Origin: Castor canadensis
Taxonomy: Eukaryota > Chordata > Mammalia > Rodentia > Castoridae
Assembly (NCBI RefSeq): GCF_047511655.1
Contig: NC_133393.1
Coordinates: forward strand, 154,581,779-154,645,778
DNA: 64,000 nt
Direction of reading: 5' to 3'
This document shows, piece after piece, positions 1 through 12,133 of this stretch (within the stretch, counting starts at the first letter, position 1; each line of letters starts with the position of its first letter). The translations under genes were made by a program, and so were the position numbers. The notes beneath the pieces were generated by a model. That model did no database searches, was not told the origin of the DNA, and saw only the letters and a program-made list of their open reading frames with translations.

Positions 1-1013
1 ACCCCCTCTCCTGGCTTGCAAGAGTTTTGTGTACTAAATAATAGTAACTACTCTGAGCTTGACATTGCAGACATCTGTACATGTCCTCCCTCCTGCTCAG
101 ACACAGTTACTATTATTTCTTTAAATGTCTGTTTGGCAAATGAGGCGACCAAGGCCCAGGCTTTGTGGCATTCACACCTCTAGTAGGCAGAAGAGATCAG
201 CCGCCCCTGATCTCAGCTCAGGCCTCCTGATTTAGGATGGAAGTATGAACAGGAAAACAAAACACGACGAAAAAGCAAGCAGCCTACAGAGGCACAGAGA
301 ACAACTATTTAAGATACCAGGACATCCAGGCCTGCTGGCCACATCTGTGCTGGGTTTTTCCACCCCCTGACTCCTGGCACGCAGGGCTTGCCGCTCACTG
401 TGGCGGGGCAGCCACATGCATTTCATCGCCAGGGAGTGACCTCCAAAGCTCTGCTCACACAGGCCAGGTTTCACCCCTGAATTCCTTTCCTGGGACTGTG
501 TAAGAGAAAACAAACCCCCAAACCCCTGACAAAAAGGGAGGGAACAAATCAATAACAATACTGCTACATGAAATGCTCACTTTGTAAAATATTTCCAGAA
601 GCCCAGGCACTCCTGGTCCAAATGGCTGGAAGGCTGCTGCTACTGCAGGCAGGATGACTGTCACACCTGCCCCCTGCCCAGAGCTGACCTTCAAGTGACC
701 CTGTCGTCACCACAGAAGATCCCATGGCAAAGTAGTTGACTTCAGTCAAACACGTCTGTGGCAGCCATGTGCGGCTACTTCCAGAAAAGTCATACTTAAT
801 GGCGGGAGTGTAGCAAAAATAAATAAAAATAATTGCAAGTGGCACTCACTGATGGTTGAAGGGGAGTGTCTGAAGTGGGCTTTTTACACCCTCCAAAGAG
901 CCTTTCTTAATTTTTCATTTTCTTTTTGTGATGCTAGAATTAGAAGCACACTGAATCCAATTCACAACATCTCTTTAGGGAGCTACAGCACATCTTATCT
1001 AAAAATGGCTCCA
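1..1013. other. Single-copy flanking DNA
   Basis: No gene recognised. A weak antisense MIR-like segment (GGCAAATGAGGCGACCAAGG) lies near 135-235. Small open frames look random. Confidence 0.5.
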
Positions 1014-1090
1014 GAGGCTAGGTACAGCTGCAGTACAGCTCAGTGCTTGCCTAGTGTGTGTAAGACCCTGGGTTCCATCCCCAGCACCAC
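1014..1090 (+). mobile_element. ID-like SINE
   Basis: GCTCAGTGCTTGCCTAGTGT and CCTGGGTTCCATCCCCAGCA are the ID core, followed by an A-rich tail. A second SINE inserted into that tail. Confidence 0.85.
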
Positions 1091-1108
1091 AAGAAAAAAA
1101 ATGTTTTT

Positions 1109-1294
1109 TGTGGTACTGCGGTTTGTACTTAGGGCCTACACCTTGAACCACTCCACCAGTTCCTTTTTGTGGAGAATTTTTTCCAGATAGGGTCCCACAA
1201 ACTCTTTGCCTGGGCTGGCTTCAAACTGTGATCTTCCTGATCTCTGCCTCCTGAGTAGCTAGGATTATAGGCATGAGCCACTGGTGCCCGGCAG
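1109..1294 (-). mobile_element. B1-ID dimeric SINE inserted in an ID tail
   Basis: This is an antisense dimer: the tRNA-like half comes first on the plus strand and the 7SL-like half ends with GGATTATAGGCATGAGCCAC. An 18-bp duplication (1091-1108 and 1295-1312) of the older tail flanks it. Confidence 0.9.
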
Positions 1295-1319
1295 AAGAAA
1301 AAAAATGTTTTTAAAATAG

Positions 1320-1515
1320 CCCCAAGCAGGAAACAGACTTTGGGATGAGACAAGCCTGGGTTCAGGCGCCCACTTACTTGGTAGCTATGTGGGTTTAAAC
1401 AAGTCACTTCAGCTCTCTGGGTCTATTTCCTGGTGAATGAAATGGGTGAAATGCACATCTGGCACGGTGATTAGTGTGTGGGTTAGAGACACCAGACCTG
1501 GCACACAGTAGGGCT
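1320..1515 (+). mobile_element. MIR SINE, sense
   Basis: CCTGGGTTCAGGCGCCCAC, AACAAGTCACTTCAGCTCTC and the CTGGCACACAGTAGGGCTT end are MIR landmarks. Confidence 0.75.
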
Positions 1516-1600
1516 TCCTAAACTCTAGCTGGCTAGCTTTGTTCGAAGTACAAAGTATGATGTGTTCTCTCCATGTTGACTCTGGATGTGCAAACCACAA

Positions 1601-1694
1601 TTTCTTTCTTTCTTTCCCTTCCTTCCTTCCTTCTTTCCCTCTCCTCTCCTCCCCTGTTCTCTCTCTCTCTCTCTCTGTCTCTCCCCTCCCTTTT
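1601..1694. repeat. Polypyrimidine microsatellite (CTTT/CTTC/CT)
   Basis: 94 bp of C/T with only two G interruptions, next to an antisense SINE. Confidence 0.95.
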
Positions 1695-1895
1695 TAGGCA
1701 CTGGGAATTGAGCCCAAGGCCTCATGCCTGCTAGGCAAGCCCTCTCTCTATCTCTTGAGCCATGACCTCAGTCTTTTTCTTTGTATTTTTTTTTTTTTTT
1801 GAGACAGGATTTGACTAACTTTGCCCAGGCTTTATCTCAAACTTGTGATCCTCCTGAATTGTTGGAATTACAGGTGTGCACCACCATGCCTGGTT
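1695..1895 (-). mobile_element. B1-ID SINE, antisense
   Basis: The ID half is at 1695-1775 (GGGAATTGAGCCCAAGGCCT) and the B1 half at 1790-1895 (GGAATTACAGGTGTGCACC). A long pyrimidine tract precedes it, in the position of its expanded tail. Confidence 0.85.
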
Positions 1896-1924
1896 GGGAG
1901 CTACAATTTCCACTGAGACCCTCC

Positions 1925-2025
1925 TAGATTCTGAGCAGGAGATGAGAAAATGATGTCTTAGGGAGATTAAGTCAGTTGGTCAAGGTCACAAAGCTGATAA
2001 GTAGCTGAACAGGAATTCAAAGAGT
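1925..2025 (-). mobile_element. MIR fragment, antisense
   Basis: GGAGATTAAGTCAGTTGGTC and GGTCACAAAGCTGATAAGTA match the antisense MIR core. Confidence 0.7.
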
Positions 2026-2099
2026 TCTTTCCTTCCTTTCTTCATTCCTTCTTTTCCTCTTTTTTTTTTTTTTTCCAGTTTAAAGTTCCCCCTAAAGTG

Positions 2100-4200
2100 T
2101 CAATTACTTCAGCTTTTTAAAATGTGGTCATCCTTTCTGGGTAGCCATCCTTTGAGGCCCTATTCACTTTGCCCCACACCAGGCTGTTGCAAGGGCTTTC
2201 CTCTGGCCCTCCCCTTGTCCCCACTCCTCCTCTGCCTGGAGGTCGGGGACCATGCAGATACTTTGGGAATTCCACACGGCTGCTGTCAGGCAGGCCACAT
2301 CTAGTCTAGCCAGGTAAGCGATAGCTAGAGTCTACACAGTTGACCTCAAATTGTTCCCTCATGAATTACCTTCTTCCCTGTCTTCACTGTCAATTTCAGA
2401 ACATAGTCACAATTCTTAAGAGTCTTGGAGCAAGATTAAGCCATTTAGGCTACTTAACTATAGAAGAAAGCACAGAATCCGTGCCTTAAAGTGGCCTGAA
2501 GACTGATCATTCCTGTCCTCGTCCTTCTTCTCCAGTTATGTGTCCTTAATAAGCTGAGAGATAGATGAGAGTGTGGGCATAGTGAGGGTCAGGCATTCAT
2601 TCATTGATTCACCCAGCGGAGTGTGGGAACCTGGGATCATCATTCAGCCATGAATGGCTACAACTGAGGCTCCGGTGTTAAAACCGTGTTAAGGCCTGAA
2701 GTGGGAGAAACCGTTTGCCGTCAGGACAAGTGCGGCCGGTAGGGGGAGCTAGAATGGAGAAAGAGCAGCTCTGCCCCAAGACAACTGCATTCCGACATGG
2801 CTGTGCAGTGCGTGGACCAGGCAGGGCCCTACTCACCAGAGCTCTGCTGCCACCGTTCCTGCAGGTCCCCCTGCGGCATCACCAGGACAGCAGGCGGGGC
2901 CTGCCCGGGTGAGAGAGAGGATGCACATCCAGTGACAGCCAGGAGAGTTTACGTTTGTGTTGGGGAAGCAAGGATCACAAAGGACCACAAGACCCTGGGT
3001 GCACGAGGCCACAGAGGAATCAGCATAAGAAATGCCAAGGTCTCCCTGACAGCCAAGGAGGGAGGGGTGGGCAAACCTGACTCCTGGTTGCCCTGGCAAC
3101 CCTGCCTGGCCTTCAGGAGATTAGATTGAAAAAGCCACATGCAAATGAGGCAAATTAAGGAGAATGGTAAACACTTGGTTTACACTTTCGGCAGCTGGGG
3201 GGGAGGGGGAGGTGCCACAGACGACGAATGAGAAAACCTTTGTGAAAAACCTATGGGTTTGGGGGCCTGGAGTCTGGGGTTCTGGTGGATCTCCATTAAC
3301 TTGGGTGTGGTCAGATGAGAAGTAAAGGTCACCTGCTGGCAGGTGTAAAGCCAGGCTACAGACCCTGCCACAGCAAGTGGCATGCCTCCCTCCCACAACG
3401 GAGGAATGTCCAATCTGTCCTTTCCCTTGAGTCAAGGCTTTTCCCCTGGCTACACAACCCCACCTTGAAAGTGATTCCCTATGCCTCAGAGCAGACTGTG
3501 GAGAGAGTGGCCTTACGTTCTTGTTCACAGCCTCTGACCCATTCCCGGTCCATGGGGGAAGGAAGGGTGCCAGTGTGTATTGTCCTAACTGATAGCTAGC
3601 CCGGGACAATGACCTAACTTCAGAACACACAAGCAAGAATGTACTTTCATTGTTTTGTCTTAAGAAGCCACCTGAGCGCATAGGGCAGGGTCGACCCTGG
3701 AAAAGGTTAGTCATGGAAACTGAGAGTCAAGGAGGAGTTGGGCTGATAACCACCTCGGAGTCCAAGCCAGAGAAGGCGGCTTGGCTCTCAGCCTCAGAGG
3801 ACCAACAGCTCTGATTCCCCGAAGCCAGCCTCAGCTGGAGGAATGCTGAGGGACACCAGGTCACTGGGATGGAGCCCAGCAGGGCATAGTCAAGATCCTA
3901 CCACACAGATCCGCCCAAAATGCCGACCAGAAGCCCAGCCGGCTGACGCAAATCCCATCACACCACCAAGGCCTTTTTGTGACCTGGTGACCCCGCTGTA
4001 GGAAGGGTTGTCTTAGATTCCCGAAGGGTAGCTGTGTCTCGGAAGTGTTGATTAGTGTCCTTTGTCCTTGAGCACAAGCATCTCTGGGGAGAGCTAGGCA
4101 TTTGAGGAAGCAGTCGCACCTATTTATTTATTATTAAATAATTGTTAATTTATTATTTATGTGTTTATTGTAGGGCATGGGCTGAGATGAAAATGAAAAT
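2100..4200. other. Single-copy intergenic DNA
   Basis: Contains one CTCF-like motif. The largest open frame (3121-3714, minus, 197 codons) has no recognisable domain. An AT-rich patch (TTATTTATTATTAAATAATT) lies at 4120-4170. Confidence 0.5.
2736..2751 (+). promoter_or_regulatory. CTCF-like motif
   Basis: CCGGTAGGGGGAGCTA resembles the extended CTCF motif, with A in place of the usual C after the G run and G at position 3. It lies in single-copy DNA. Confidence 0.3.
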
Positions 4201-4204
4201 GATA

Positions 4205-4314
4205 GTCATGTGTCTTTAAAGTCACAGAGGCTTGTGACTTCCCGCTTCGGCCATGTCTGGCTGTGTGACTGGGGCAAGTCCCTGCCACTGCTGAGCTCCT
4301 GTTGCTTTGTCTGC
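4205..4314 (+). mobile_element. MIR fragment, sense
   Basis: GTGTGACTGGGGCAAGTCCC is the MIR core; the purine tract begins at its end. Confidence 0.6.
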
Positions 4315-4579
4315 AAGGAAGGAAGGAAGAGAGGGAGGGAGGGAGGAAGAGAGAGAGAGAGAGGAAGAGGAAGAGGAAGAGAGGGAGGGAGGAGGAAGAG
4401 AGGAAGGGAGAAAGAGGAAGAGAGGAAGGAAGGGAGAGAGAGGAAGAGAGGAAGGGAGGGAGGGAGGGAGGGAGGGAGGGAGAAAGGAGAAGGGAGGCAG
4501 GAAAGAAAGGAGGGAGGAAGAGAGGAAGGGAGGAAGGGAGGGAGGAAGGGAGGAAGGAGGGGAGAGAAAAGAAAGAAAA
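4315..4579. repeat. 265-bp polypurine tract (GGAA/GGGA/GA)
   Basis: All A/G on the plus strand except one C at 4498. The first 183 bp are uninterrupted. It produces long false open frames on both strands. Confidence 0.98.
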
Positions 4580-4589
4580 CCACAGGTCA

Positions 4590-6390
4590 ATGACTTTGAA
4601 CTCCTGCTGGGTGAAGGAGGCTGTGCTCAGGTCTCCAACCAGGCTGCCATTGTAGCTGGGCCTGCAAGTAGTGACTGCAGCACAGGAAACAGTCATAAGT
4701 TCTAAGCAGCCTCTGTTAGTGGAAGAGAGTGGGGTTCCTCTGAACACACATGTCACCAGGAGCTATTACGGAAGCGTAGCAGATAGCCTCATTCCACAGG
4801 AACAGGCCAGGCCAGGAACATCCCACTTCTCTGGTGACTCCTGTCTTTCTACTTCTCTCTTTAAGCCCCTGGGAATATGGAAGTCACAGAGCAAGGGCTG
4901 TGGAGGCAGGCGTGGGGTCCTGCAGAGTCACAGAGTTCAGAGGCTGATCCCCAGCATGGCTCCCTTCTCTGCTCAGATGCAGGAGACCTAAGTGACATTG
5001 TGAAGTAGAAGTGGGTGACTGCATTCCAGCTTCCTTCTCTCTCCAGCCACCTCATTTGCCAGGCACTGAGCTACAGGCCCACTTTTCTGTCTTGGGGACA
5101 CCTTATAAAAAGTGTCAGTCAAATTTTTATTGGGAAACTTGAGAGGGCAGAGACAGGACTGGCTGGTCTCAGGTTCCCTGAGACTCAGCTCAAATCAAGC
5201 TGGGCTCACAAGAGGCCTTCAGAGTCTGGGTCAGAGTTTAGACAAGCAGGAGCCAAGTTTGGTTAACCACCCCCCCACCCCAAAGGAAAGAAACCCACTG
5301 GAAATGACGCTGTTGCTCTGGCCTTGACCCCAGACCAACTCCACTCTGGCGGTTCTAAGATTCAACCAAAACCTTCAGATCCCCAGTCGTTTCAGAAAAC
5401 AAGACATTTGTCAAGCAGGAAAGAGGTCATCATTTTGAATTTAGGGTTCCCTTTTCTTATTGTGTGACTCAGCCTGCGACAGTGAGAGCTGCTCCAGACA
5501 CTCACAGCTGGCACTCACAGCTATGGGCGTTATGGGCCAAGCCGTCAATCACGGTCCCAGTTTGATTCCAGTGAAATTTGCTAATGTGGGAAGGGAGATG
5601 ATGGGTTTAGAATCTGAAATTTGCAATAGTACAATGTCTCTCTTGAGCTGTGCACCTGCCAAGGCCTTGCTCAGCCTCTGTGTCCAGGAAGTGCTTTTCC
5701 CAAAGCTGAATGAACTTCCTCCCCACTTCTGTCTCCCATCTATGTCATAGGGCCCTCTCTGGTGATGTCTAGTGGGTACCTCTATCCCGCTAGAACAGCG
5801 GCTTACCAAGGCCAAGGGCCGTGTCTTTCCCTCCTAGGACACAGTCATCCAGTTGAACGAATAAGCAAATGCCCTTGAGCCACCCTTACCACCAAGCTTC
5901 ACCCTGACAGTGATAACTGCTTCTCAGATCCGAGCTAACGCATCAACAGCAGAAAAGATGATATGAAATTTTGATGCTCATTGAGGGTGGTGAAAATGCA
6001 TTCTGATCGCCTAATTGTCATTTTCTCAGCAAGCAGACTTTGCTTCCCAGGGCCTCTACTTCTTTCATAACCCATCCCTCAAAAAGGAAAATTACAAAAT
6101 CCTCTTTTAAGGCTGTTCTCCACAGCTCAGCAGCTCAAGGAAATGTTATTGAGTTGGTTGTGAATCTTTATAGTCATTCTATTCCCAGCCACTTACATTT
6201 GTCTGCCAGACCAGATTCCTATGTCAGTATTTGTACCAAAGAAATTTTACTCACTGCCATTGAGTTATTGTGAATAAATGGGCTTTTTAACTTGGCAAAA
6301 ACTAGAATTTTCCATACTCATCAAGCAATACTCTGGGAGCACTTACTCAGTCTACAGTATGGTCCTGCATATGAGCGATGAGATTCCTAT
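4590..6390. other. Single-copy intergenic DNA
   Basis: No gene, RNA gene or clear repeat family seen. Confidence 0.5.
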
Positions 6391-6397
6391 GGTTTTT

Positions 6398-6601
6398 TGT
6401 TTGGTTGGTTCGTTTTTAGTTTTTGAAAGCCTTTAGAGTTGCAAAGCAGGTGCTCTACTGCTTGAACCACACTTCCAGTCCATTTTGCTCTGGTTATATT
6501 GGAGATGGGGTAGGGGGGGACTCAGGAATTATTTGCAATCCTCCTGATCTCAGCCTCCCAAGTAGCTAGGATTACAGGAGTGAACCACCGGCACCAGGCT
6601 T
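6398..6601 (-). mobile_element. B1-ID SINE, antisense
   Basis: It has CAGGTGCTCTACTGCTTGAA, the linker TCCATTTTGCTCTGGTTAT and CAAGTAGCTAGGATTACAGG. Confidence 0.85.
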
Positions 6602-6679
6602 AGGTCACTGCAGTTTTTAATGTCAACTAAGAAAATAAATCAACATTTCTGTTTGTCAGTAAGAAGTTGATGACATTGT

Positions 6680-6698
6680 ATGTGTGTGTGTGTGTATG
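6680..6698. repeat. Short (GT)n microsatellite
   Basis: TATGTGTGTGTGTGTGTATG, a short alternating tract. Confidence 0.9.
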
Positions 6699-6699
6699 C

Positions 6700-7890
6700 G
6701 CACATGTGTAAATACATGACACACATTTGGTGGAAGCAGTGTTATTTGGCTAAGACAAAAGGCATGTGAAGAAGGAAGGTGGTGGAATTAGATGTTGATA
6801 TAGTAGGCGTTTCAAATGTCACATCTCAATGGTAATGGGAAGGAAAGGAAAGGAGACAAACGACTCCTTTACAATGTATCAATTTATCATTTTCTCATTG
6901 GCAAACATTGAAAAAAGCAAGAGACTGTATGCTTTTCCTTGAGAGCTGCCCTTTAGTTCCCAGAGAGATGAAGTTTGGTCTGATGTCAAGGTTACTAAGG
7001 AAACGGTGTATGCTTATGAATAGCAAAGCGAGTAGACATATAAAACTCAGGTAAATCATTAATCCGTTAATATTATTATTGATGGCATCTGGAGAGACTT
7101 GCATATTCCCACTTTCTTCCAGGCTCTCAAAAGTTTCTTTCATCGTAAAGCAAACACTTGGACGGCCACTCTATGGATAATTATTCTCTCTTTGCCTCAC
7201 ACTCAGAGACGAAGAAGGGCTCACTCTCAGATTTTAATGCATCAAAGAAAATGTTAGATTGGGCAAGAGATGTGTGCTTCGTGGGTTTAAAAAACTTTTT
7301 TTTTACTTTTTAATTGACGGCCGTGGGTTCTTTTTAGAGAATGGAAAATGCATTAAGGATGGTTTGACTTAAACACAAAGCACCTTTTTGCTTGACAAAC
7401 AGAGGTAAGTAGAGGTTAGCTACGTCATCTGGCCCACGATTATGTCTGTTGCAAGGGTGCCTTTCCCAGCAGTGAGATTTGGTGGCACCTGGGTAAGGAG
7501 AGAAGGAGATGGTGACGGTTGCCAGCTGCAGGTACCATCAGGGCAACTGGCCAGTGTGCATCGGTGCAAGCCCAGGAGGGCCTGGCCTGGAACATGGCTG
7601 GCGCACCACTGGGAGGCTGCTGATGCAACATGCTCAGTGTCCAGTTTCTAGGCCAATGGGTTGGAGTGAGTTAGAGCTCTCTCCACTGGTAACCACCAGC
7701 CCTAGGGGTCACCACAGAAATTAGCTGTTAGCCATAGGTGGTCTGTCCTAGGGAGGTCCTCCCTCTTCTCTTCTTGGTCCAAGCCATCCTCAGACACCTC
7801 CCTTCTCTACTGCCACCTTCTTCCTTCAGGTCCAAAATGTGTCTATAATCACTGTCCCCAGGACACATGAGGTTGGAGAGGAACCCTCTC
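6700..7890. other. Single-copy intergenic DNA
   Basis: Balanced base composition and no repeat landmarks; nothing coding recognised. Confidence 0.45.
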
Positions 7891-7899
7891 CGGCAAGGA

Positions 7900-8065
7900 C
7901 AAGCCTGGGGTAGCAGAGAGGGCTGACAAGAGCACACCAGTGTGAGACACCTGGAGTGGTACCTGCCTTGCTGTGTGACCTGCATTGACTGCCTCACCTC
8001 TCTGTGCCCTGGTTTCCTGCTCCACACATTGACATAGCACCTACCTGCTATGCATAGGTGGCTTT
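7900..8065 (+). mobile_element. MIR fragment, sense
   Basis: GCTGTGTGACCTGCATTGAC and GCCTCACCTCTCTGTGCCCT. Confidence 0.6.
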
Positions 8066-8494
8066 GCTGATATTACAATGGGAAGAAGAGGCCAGCACCC
8101 ACCTTCTTGCCCTTCGGAGGCTGGAGTCTTCCGATCTACCACAAAACTACATGAGGGGACCTTGAGCCTCATCTGGCACACCCAGATTGAGGCTGAGCAG
8201 GATAAAATGTTTGTTCCAAGTTGCTGCAGTGCCTGTCCTGGGGGTGAGCTTGCTCAGAGACGAGGGACACCAAGGTGAGGAGCTCAGTCAATGTGTGTAG
8301 GTTGACTAAGCTTGGTTTGTAGGGAGGGGCCCCTGTAAAGAAAGATGGCCATGTGGAAGTGTCACACAAGGGGACTGGAGCGCAGGGTGAGAGCAGAGGC
8401 CAACACTGTTCATTCTGAAAAAGGACAAGGGGCAGGGCCAGGGGAAGCTTCCTAAAAGAGGCGCTTTGAGGTGAATCTTAAAAAATGAAAAGAA

Positions 8495-8664
8495 GCCGGG
8501 GGCAGAGGGCTCACACCTGTAATCCTAGCTACTCGGAAGGCAGAGATCAGGAGGATCGCGGTTCGAAGCCAGCCCAGGCAAATAGTTCATGAGACCCTAT
8601 CTCGAAAAACCCTTCACAAAATTAGGTCTGGTGGAGTGGCTCAAAGGGAAGGCCCCAGTAGCAC
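8495..8664 (+). mobile_element. B1-ID SINE, sense, with GA-repeat tail
   Basis: A well-preserved copy: CTCACACCTGTAATCCTAGC, CGGTTCGAAGCCAGCCCAGG and AAAACCCTTCACAAAATTAG, then a shortened ID half (GGTGGAGTGGCTCAAAGG). The tail is the GA/GAAA tract at 8665-8743. Confidence 0.95.
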
Positions 8665-8706
<42 letters not shown>

Positions 8707-8743
8707 AAAGAAAGAGAAAGAAAGAAAGAAGAAAGAAAAGAAG
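8665..8743. repeat. (GA)n/(GAAA)n purine tract
   Basis: 79 bp of pure purine: about 17 GA units followed by GAAA units; it is the tail of the adjacent sense SINE. Confidence 0.97.
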
Positions 8744-8744
8744 T

Positions 8745-11050
8745 TAGGGAGTAACCCATGAAGGTCGGAGATGCGGGATCAAGGGACTGGGGGGAGGAGG
8801 GGGCACGGAGGGGGGCAGCAGCAGGAGAGAAGTGTCTCCATGCCCCACCCCAGCCTGCCCTCGCAAGTCTCCAGGCAAGCAAGGAGAAGGGTCATGATCT
8901 GCCTCAAGCTCTCCGAGGACAGAGCCCATCTTAGCCCTCCTGACCCAGGAGCTGGTTTGAGGCCTGGGCACCAGGTAGGCTTTCTCTTCTCAGGAGGGCT
9001 GGATTGCTGTCCCTCCACCCTCATATCAGCTAGGTGGACCCTCGGACCTAGGGCCCCCTCAGGAGGTCACATTGGGACCAAGGAGGGTGGGCCAAGCTGC
9101 CACTTCAATGGGCTAGAGGTCAAGGGGACTTGAGGAAGTCCCCATGTCCAGGACAGTGGTACCAATGTCCCTCCTTGCCCAGAGGTGGCTCCTGCTCTGA
9201 GCCACACCCACTTCATTGCCCCTTTGAGGGAACGGAGCTGTGGTTCCCCAAAAGGGGACTGCAAGTGGACGGTTAGGCACTCAGCATTTATTGAGGGTAG
9301 AAAAGTGTTCACGTCTGCCAAAAAACGTGGGACTGAACACTGTCACCTGGCTGCACTCTCCAGGACCCAAATGGGAGACAAAGAGGGTGCCACTATCTAT
9401 CTCCTGGAAGAGCAGAGAGCTTGTCTGGCATGACTGGAAAAACACAGCAAGAAGTTGCAGAGCCTCAGGACAGAGATCCTCTAAGTTCTGGACCTCCCAC
9501 CGCACTCCCACTGGCTTTGCACTGCTGGCTCCCTTATGCTTGTTCACGGTATCCACATGTCCCATGAACAGTCCAGGCAGGAGCAGTGCCAGGAGCCAGG
9601 CAGGCTCCATGGTCTTGGGATCCCCTGCAGAATGACCTCTGACATAGGCTCTTGGGCCCCTCTGGAAAGTTGTGCACTGACTTTGGGGCTTAGGGCTGGC
9701 TTGATGGGCACTCCACAGCAGGGCTGGCAGAGGGCAAGTGCTCCAGGCTCAGTGAGAACGCACGGAGCTGCCTTGGCAGAGGGGCGGCAGAGCCTTCAGG
9801 ATGGGGTGAGCAAAGGCATGGGAAGCACACCGAACCTTCCACCACTGCTTGCTCTGTGGCTCTCAGGTCACCTGAGGCCACAACTGCATTCAGATCCCTA
9901 GAGATTCAAACTGGAAAGGTTCAGGTGGGGCCCAGAGGTTCAGTTTTCACCAGTGCTGCTGGCATAGAGTTCTGAAGCACATGGTCTGTAGACAGCAGTC
10001 AAGGCCTTGGTCCTGGGTCAGTGCTGGGCTCTTGGGAGTACAGGGCCAGATGGGGCTGGGTTTCGCCTAGATTTGGGGTGAAGACCACTTGACTAGACAA
10101 TGAGCTGTGGGGCTTGGTAGCTGCATCCTTTTTGCTTCCCAAAAATTTCATCATGGAACTAAGAATGCAGTCCCCTTTCCACTTGCTTTCTAGTTCCCTT
10201 CAGTGCACTGTCTGGGCACCTTGCCAGAGCTGCAAACATTTCAGAATTATCAAATCATAGAGCTCAGAGTCAAAACCCACTCCCGCCTCCTGCCCCAGAA
10301 GGCCTGCCTGCACCCAACTGTAGAAGGAGTGGGTCTGCTGTGACCCTTTCCTTTCAATGAAAGTCAAACTTTGCGCTTTGGTTTACATTTTCAGATTAGA
10401 AACTTCCGTGTCCTGTTGGTGGAAGGGACACCTTCCAAATGGGTTATCATTTTAAGCAACAGAAAGTCCTGGATTGAAGCCCTGTATTTTCACAGTCTCT
10501 TCATGTGCCCATCTGGGGTCTGAGAAAGGTCCTGTGTGGATGAATGACTAAGGGATAGGTAACCAACTGAGAAAGTGACACACACCTTCCTTCACAGAGG
10601 CCACACTCTGCCTGGTCTCACTGTGGTGCTCTGCAGGGCCCAAACAGGCCCTTTCCACAAGAATGGGCCCTCCCATGACAAGAATGGGCTCGTTCGATTT
10701 CAGAAGGCTGAATGCTAACTGACAAATTGGATAGGTTCCCTAAGGCAAGGGATCCTCAGCTTTGTCATTCTCACTGAAAATGTGATTTATAATATATTCC
10801 TATTTGCCAGACACTCCTTTCCCAGGAATGAACACTCAGCAGAGACGGGAGGTCTACTCCATGTCTTTGCCCCACAAACAAACTGCTCTTCCTAAACTAT
10901 CATCAGCAAAGGAGCAGAGGTGCATAGATCAGTGCAGGGTGGCCATGTGAACTTTATTTTATGCTTTAATGATATTTTAGGCAGTCAAACACTTCAAGTT
11001 CAGGACAGTTTCCTTCGTGTTCTAAGCAGAAGGTCTAAGGCTGTAACAAA
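8745..11050. other. Single-copy intergenic DNA
   Basis: GC-moderate with several overlapping open frames up to 131 codons on both strands, none recognisable. Confidence 0.5.
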
Positions 11051-11055
11051 AGGGA

Positions 11056-11150
11056 TTGAATTGGGGCTAGAAATGGAGCTCAGTGGCAGAGGGCATACTT
11101 AGGCCCTGGGTTCTATCACAAGCCCCTGAGAAAGAGAGAGACAGAGACAG
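11056..11150 (+). mobile_element. ID-like SINE
   Basis: It reads GGAGCTCAGTGGCAGAGGGC and CCTGGGTTCTATCACAAGCC, with a GAGAGACAGAGA tail. Confidence 0.75.
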
Positions 11151-12030
11151 AGATAGATTGCATTTCCTAGCACTCCTAGTTTATAAGAGAAAACCTCCAA
11201 CAATCTCACATTTATGAATGCAGAATAGGCCAGGCATTAGCGATCAGACCATACCTCCAGCCAAGCTTCCCCAGAGATCCTTTGTAAAGAAAACCACACA
11301 CAAAAAGCAGGTGAAGTGTTGCGTTCTCTTAGAAGCACCGGTTAGAGTTGCAAACTCATTTTGCCGGAGATAAGCAGCAATGCTCTGAGCTGTCTAAGTG
11401 GCAGTGGGATTTGATCTCCCCATCTGATTGTTTAACAGAAGTCAGGCAGCAGATTTTCAACCACGTGTCCATATCATGAAACTTCCTAAAAATCTTCAAG
11501 GGGGTAACCTGAGCTTGTGAAAAGTGATCTCGAATGTCAATAGGACAAAGCTTCCCTTCCAAGATATAATTAGGGGAGCCAGGGCAGGCCTTTCATATTT
11601 GACTTGACAAGAATCTTTTTTCTTTGTTCTGCCTGCTCTTGGAGGGCTTTAGCAGGGCTTCGCTATTTCTTTGTTAGAAGGAATGGTTAAAAAAATGTTT
11701 CTATAAGTAGTAATCAGTTAAAATTGAATGCATCCAAGACGAATGCTCATTTTGCCCAGCTTGTGTGTGTGTGTGAAAATAATACCAGTGTTTTGGGGGG
11801 TAGTGTATATCTGCTAATTGTATTATTGCATTTCCGAGCTCCTACTTTCTTCGTTCAGAACCACTGGTTAAGGACACACAGAAGACGTGATGCTAAGGAT
11901 TAAGGAGGGCTGCTGAGCAGACAGAGAGAGACACACACACAAAGAGAGAGAGAGAGGAGAGAGAGATCCCATGATGTCACCGGGGGATCTGGCTTGGACT
12001 GCTGTGTCACAATGCCGCAGAAACACAGAC
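11150..12030. other. Single-copy DNA before the CpG-rich patch
   Basis: Low in repeats apart from the GA/CA tract. No gene seen. Confidence 0.45.
11918..11966. repeat. GA/CA-rich microsatellite
   Basis: AGACAGAGAGAGACACACAC, then AAAGAGAGAGAGAGAGG; short imperfect tract shortly before the CpG-rich patch. Confidence 0.85.
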
Positions 12031-12118
12031 GAGGGAAGCGGGTCGGCTGACGCTGGGTCGTCAGGATTGATCGTTGTGCGCGGTGGGCGGGCGCCGTCCT
12101 GCGCGCTGCCAGCCTCTT

Positions 12119-12133
12119 CCCACTAGGGGTCAG
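12119..12133 (+). promoter_or_regulatory. CTCF-like motif
   Basis: CCCACTAGGGGTCAG is a good CTCF-core match with T for G near the end. It has the same orientation as the motif about 590 bp downstream. Confidence 0.3.

Noticed and set aside
3121-3714. 197-codon minus-strand open frame
   Set aside because: No recognisable domain, signal or exon structure, and other frames overlap it.
4157-4756. Long Ser/Leu/Pro-rich and Glu/Arg/Gly-rich open frames on both strands
   Set aside because: They are translations of the polypurine tract in several frames at once, with no domain.
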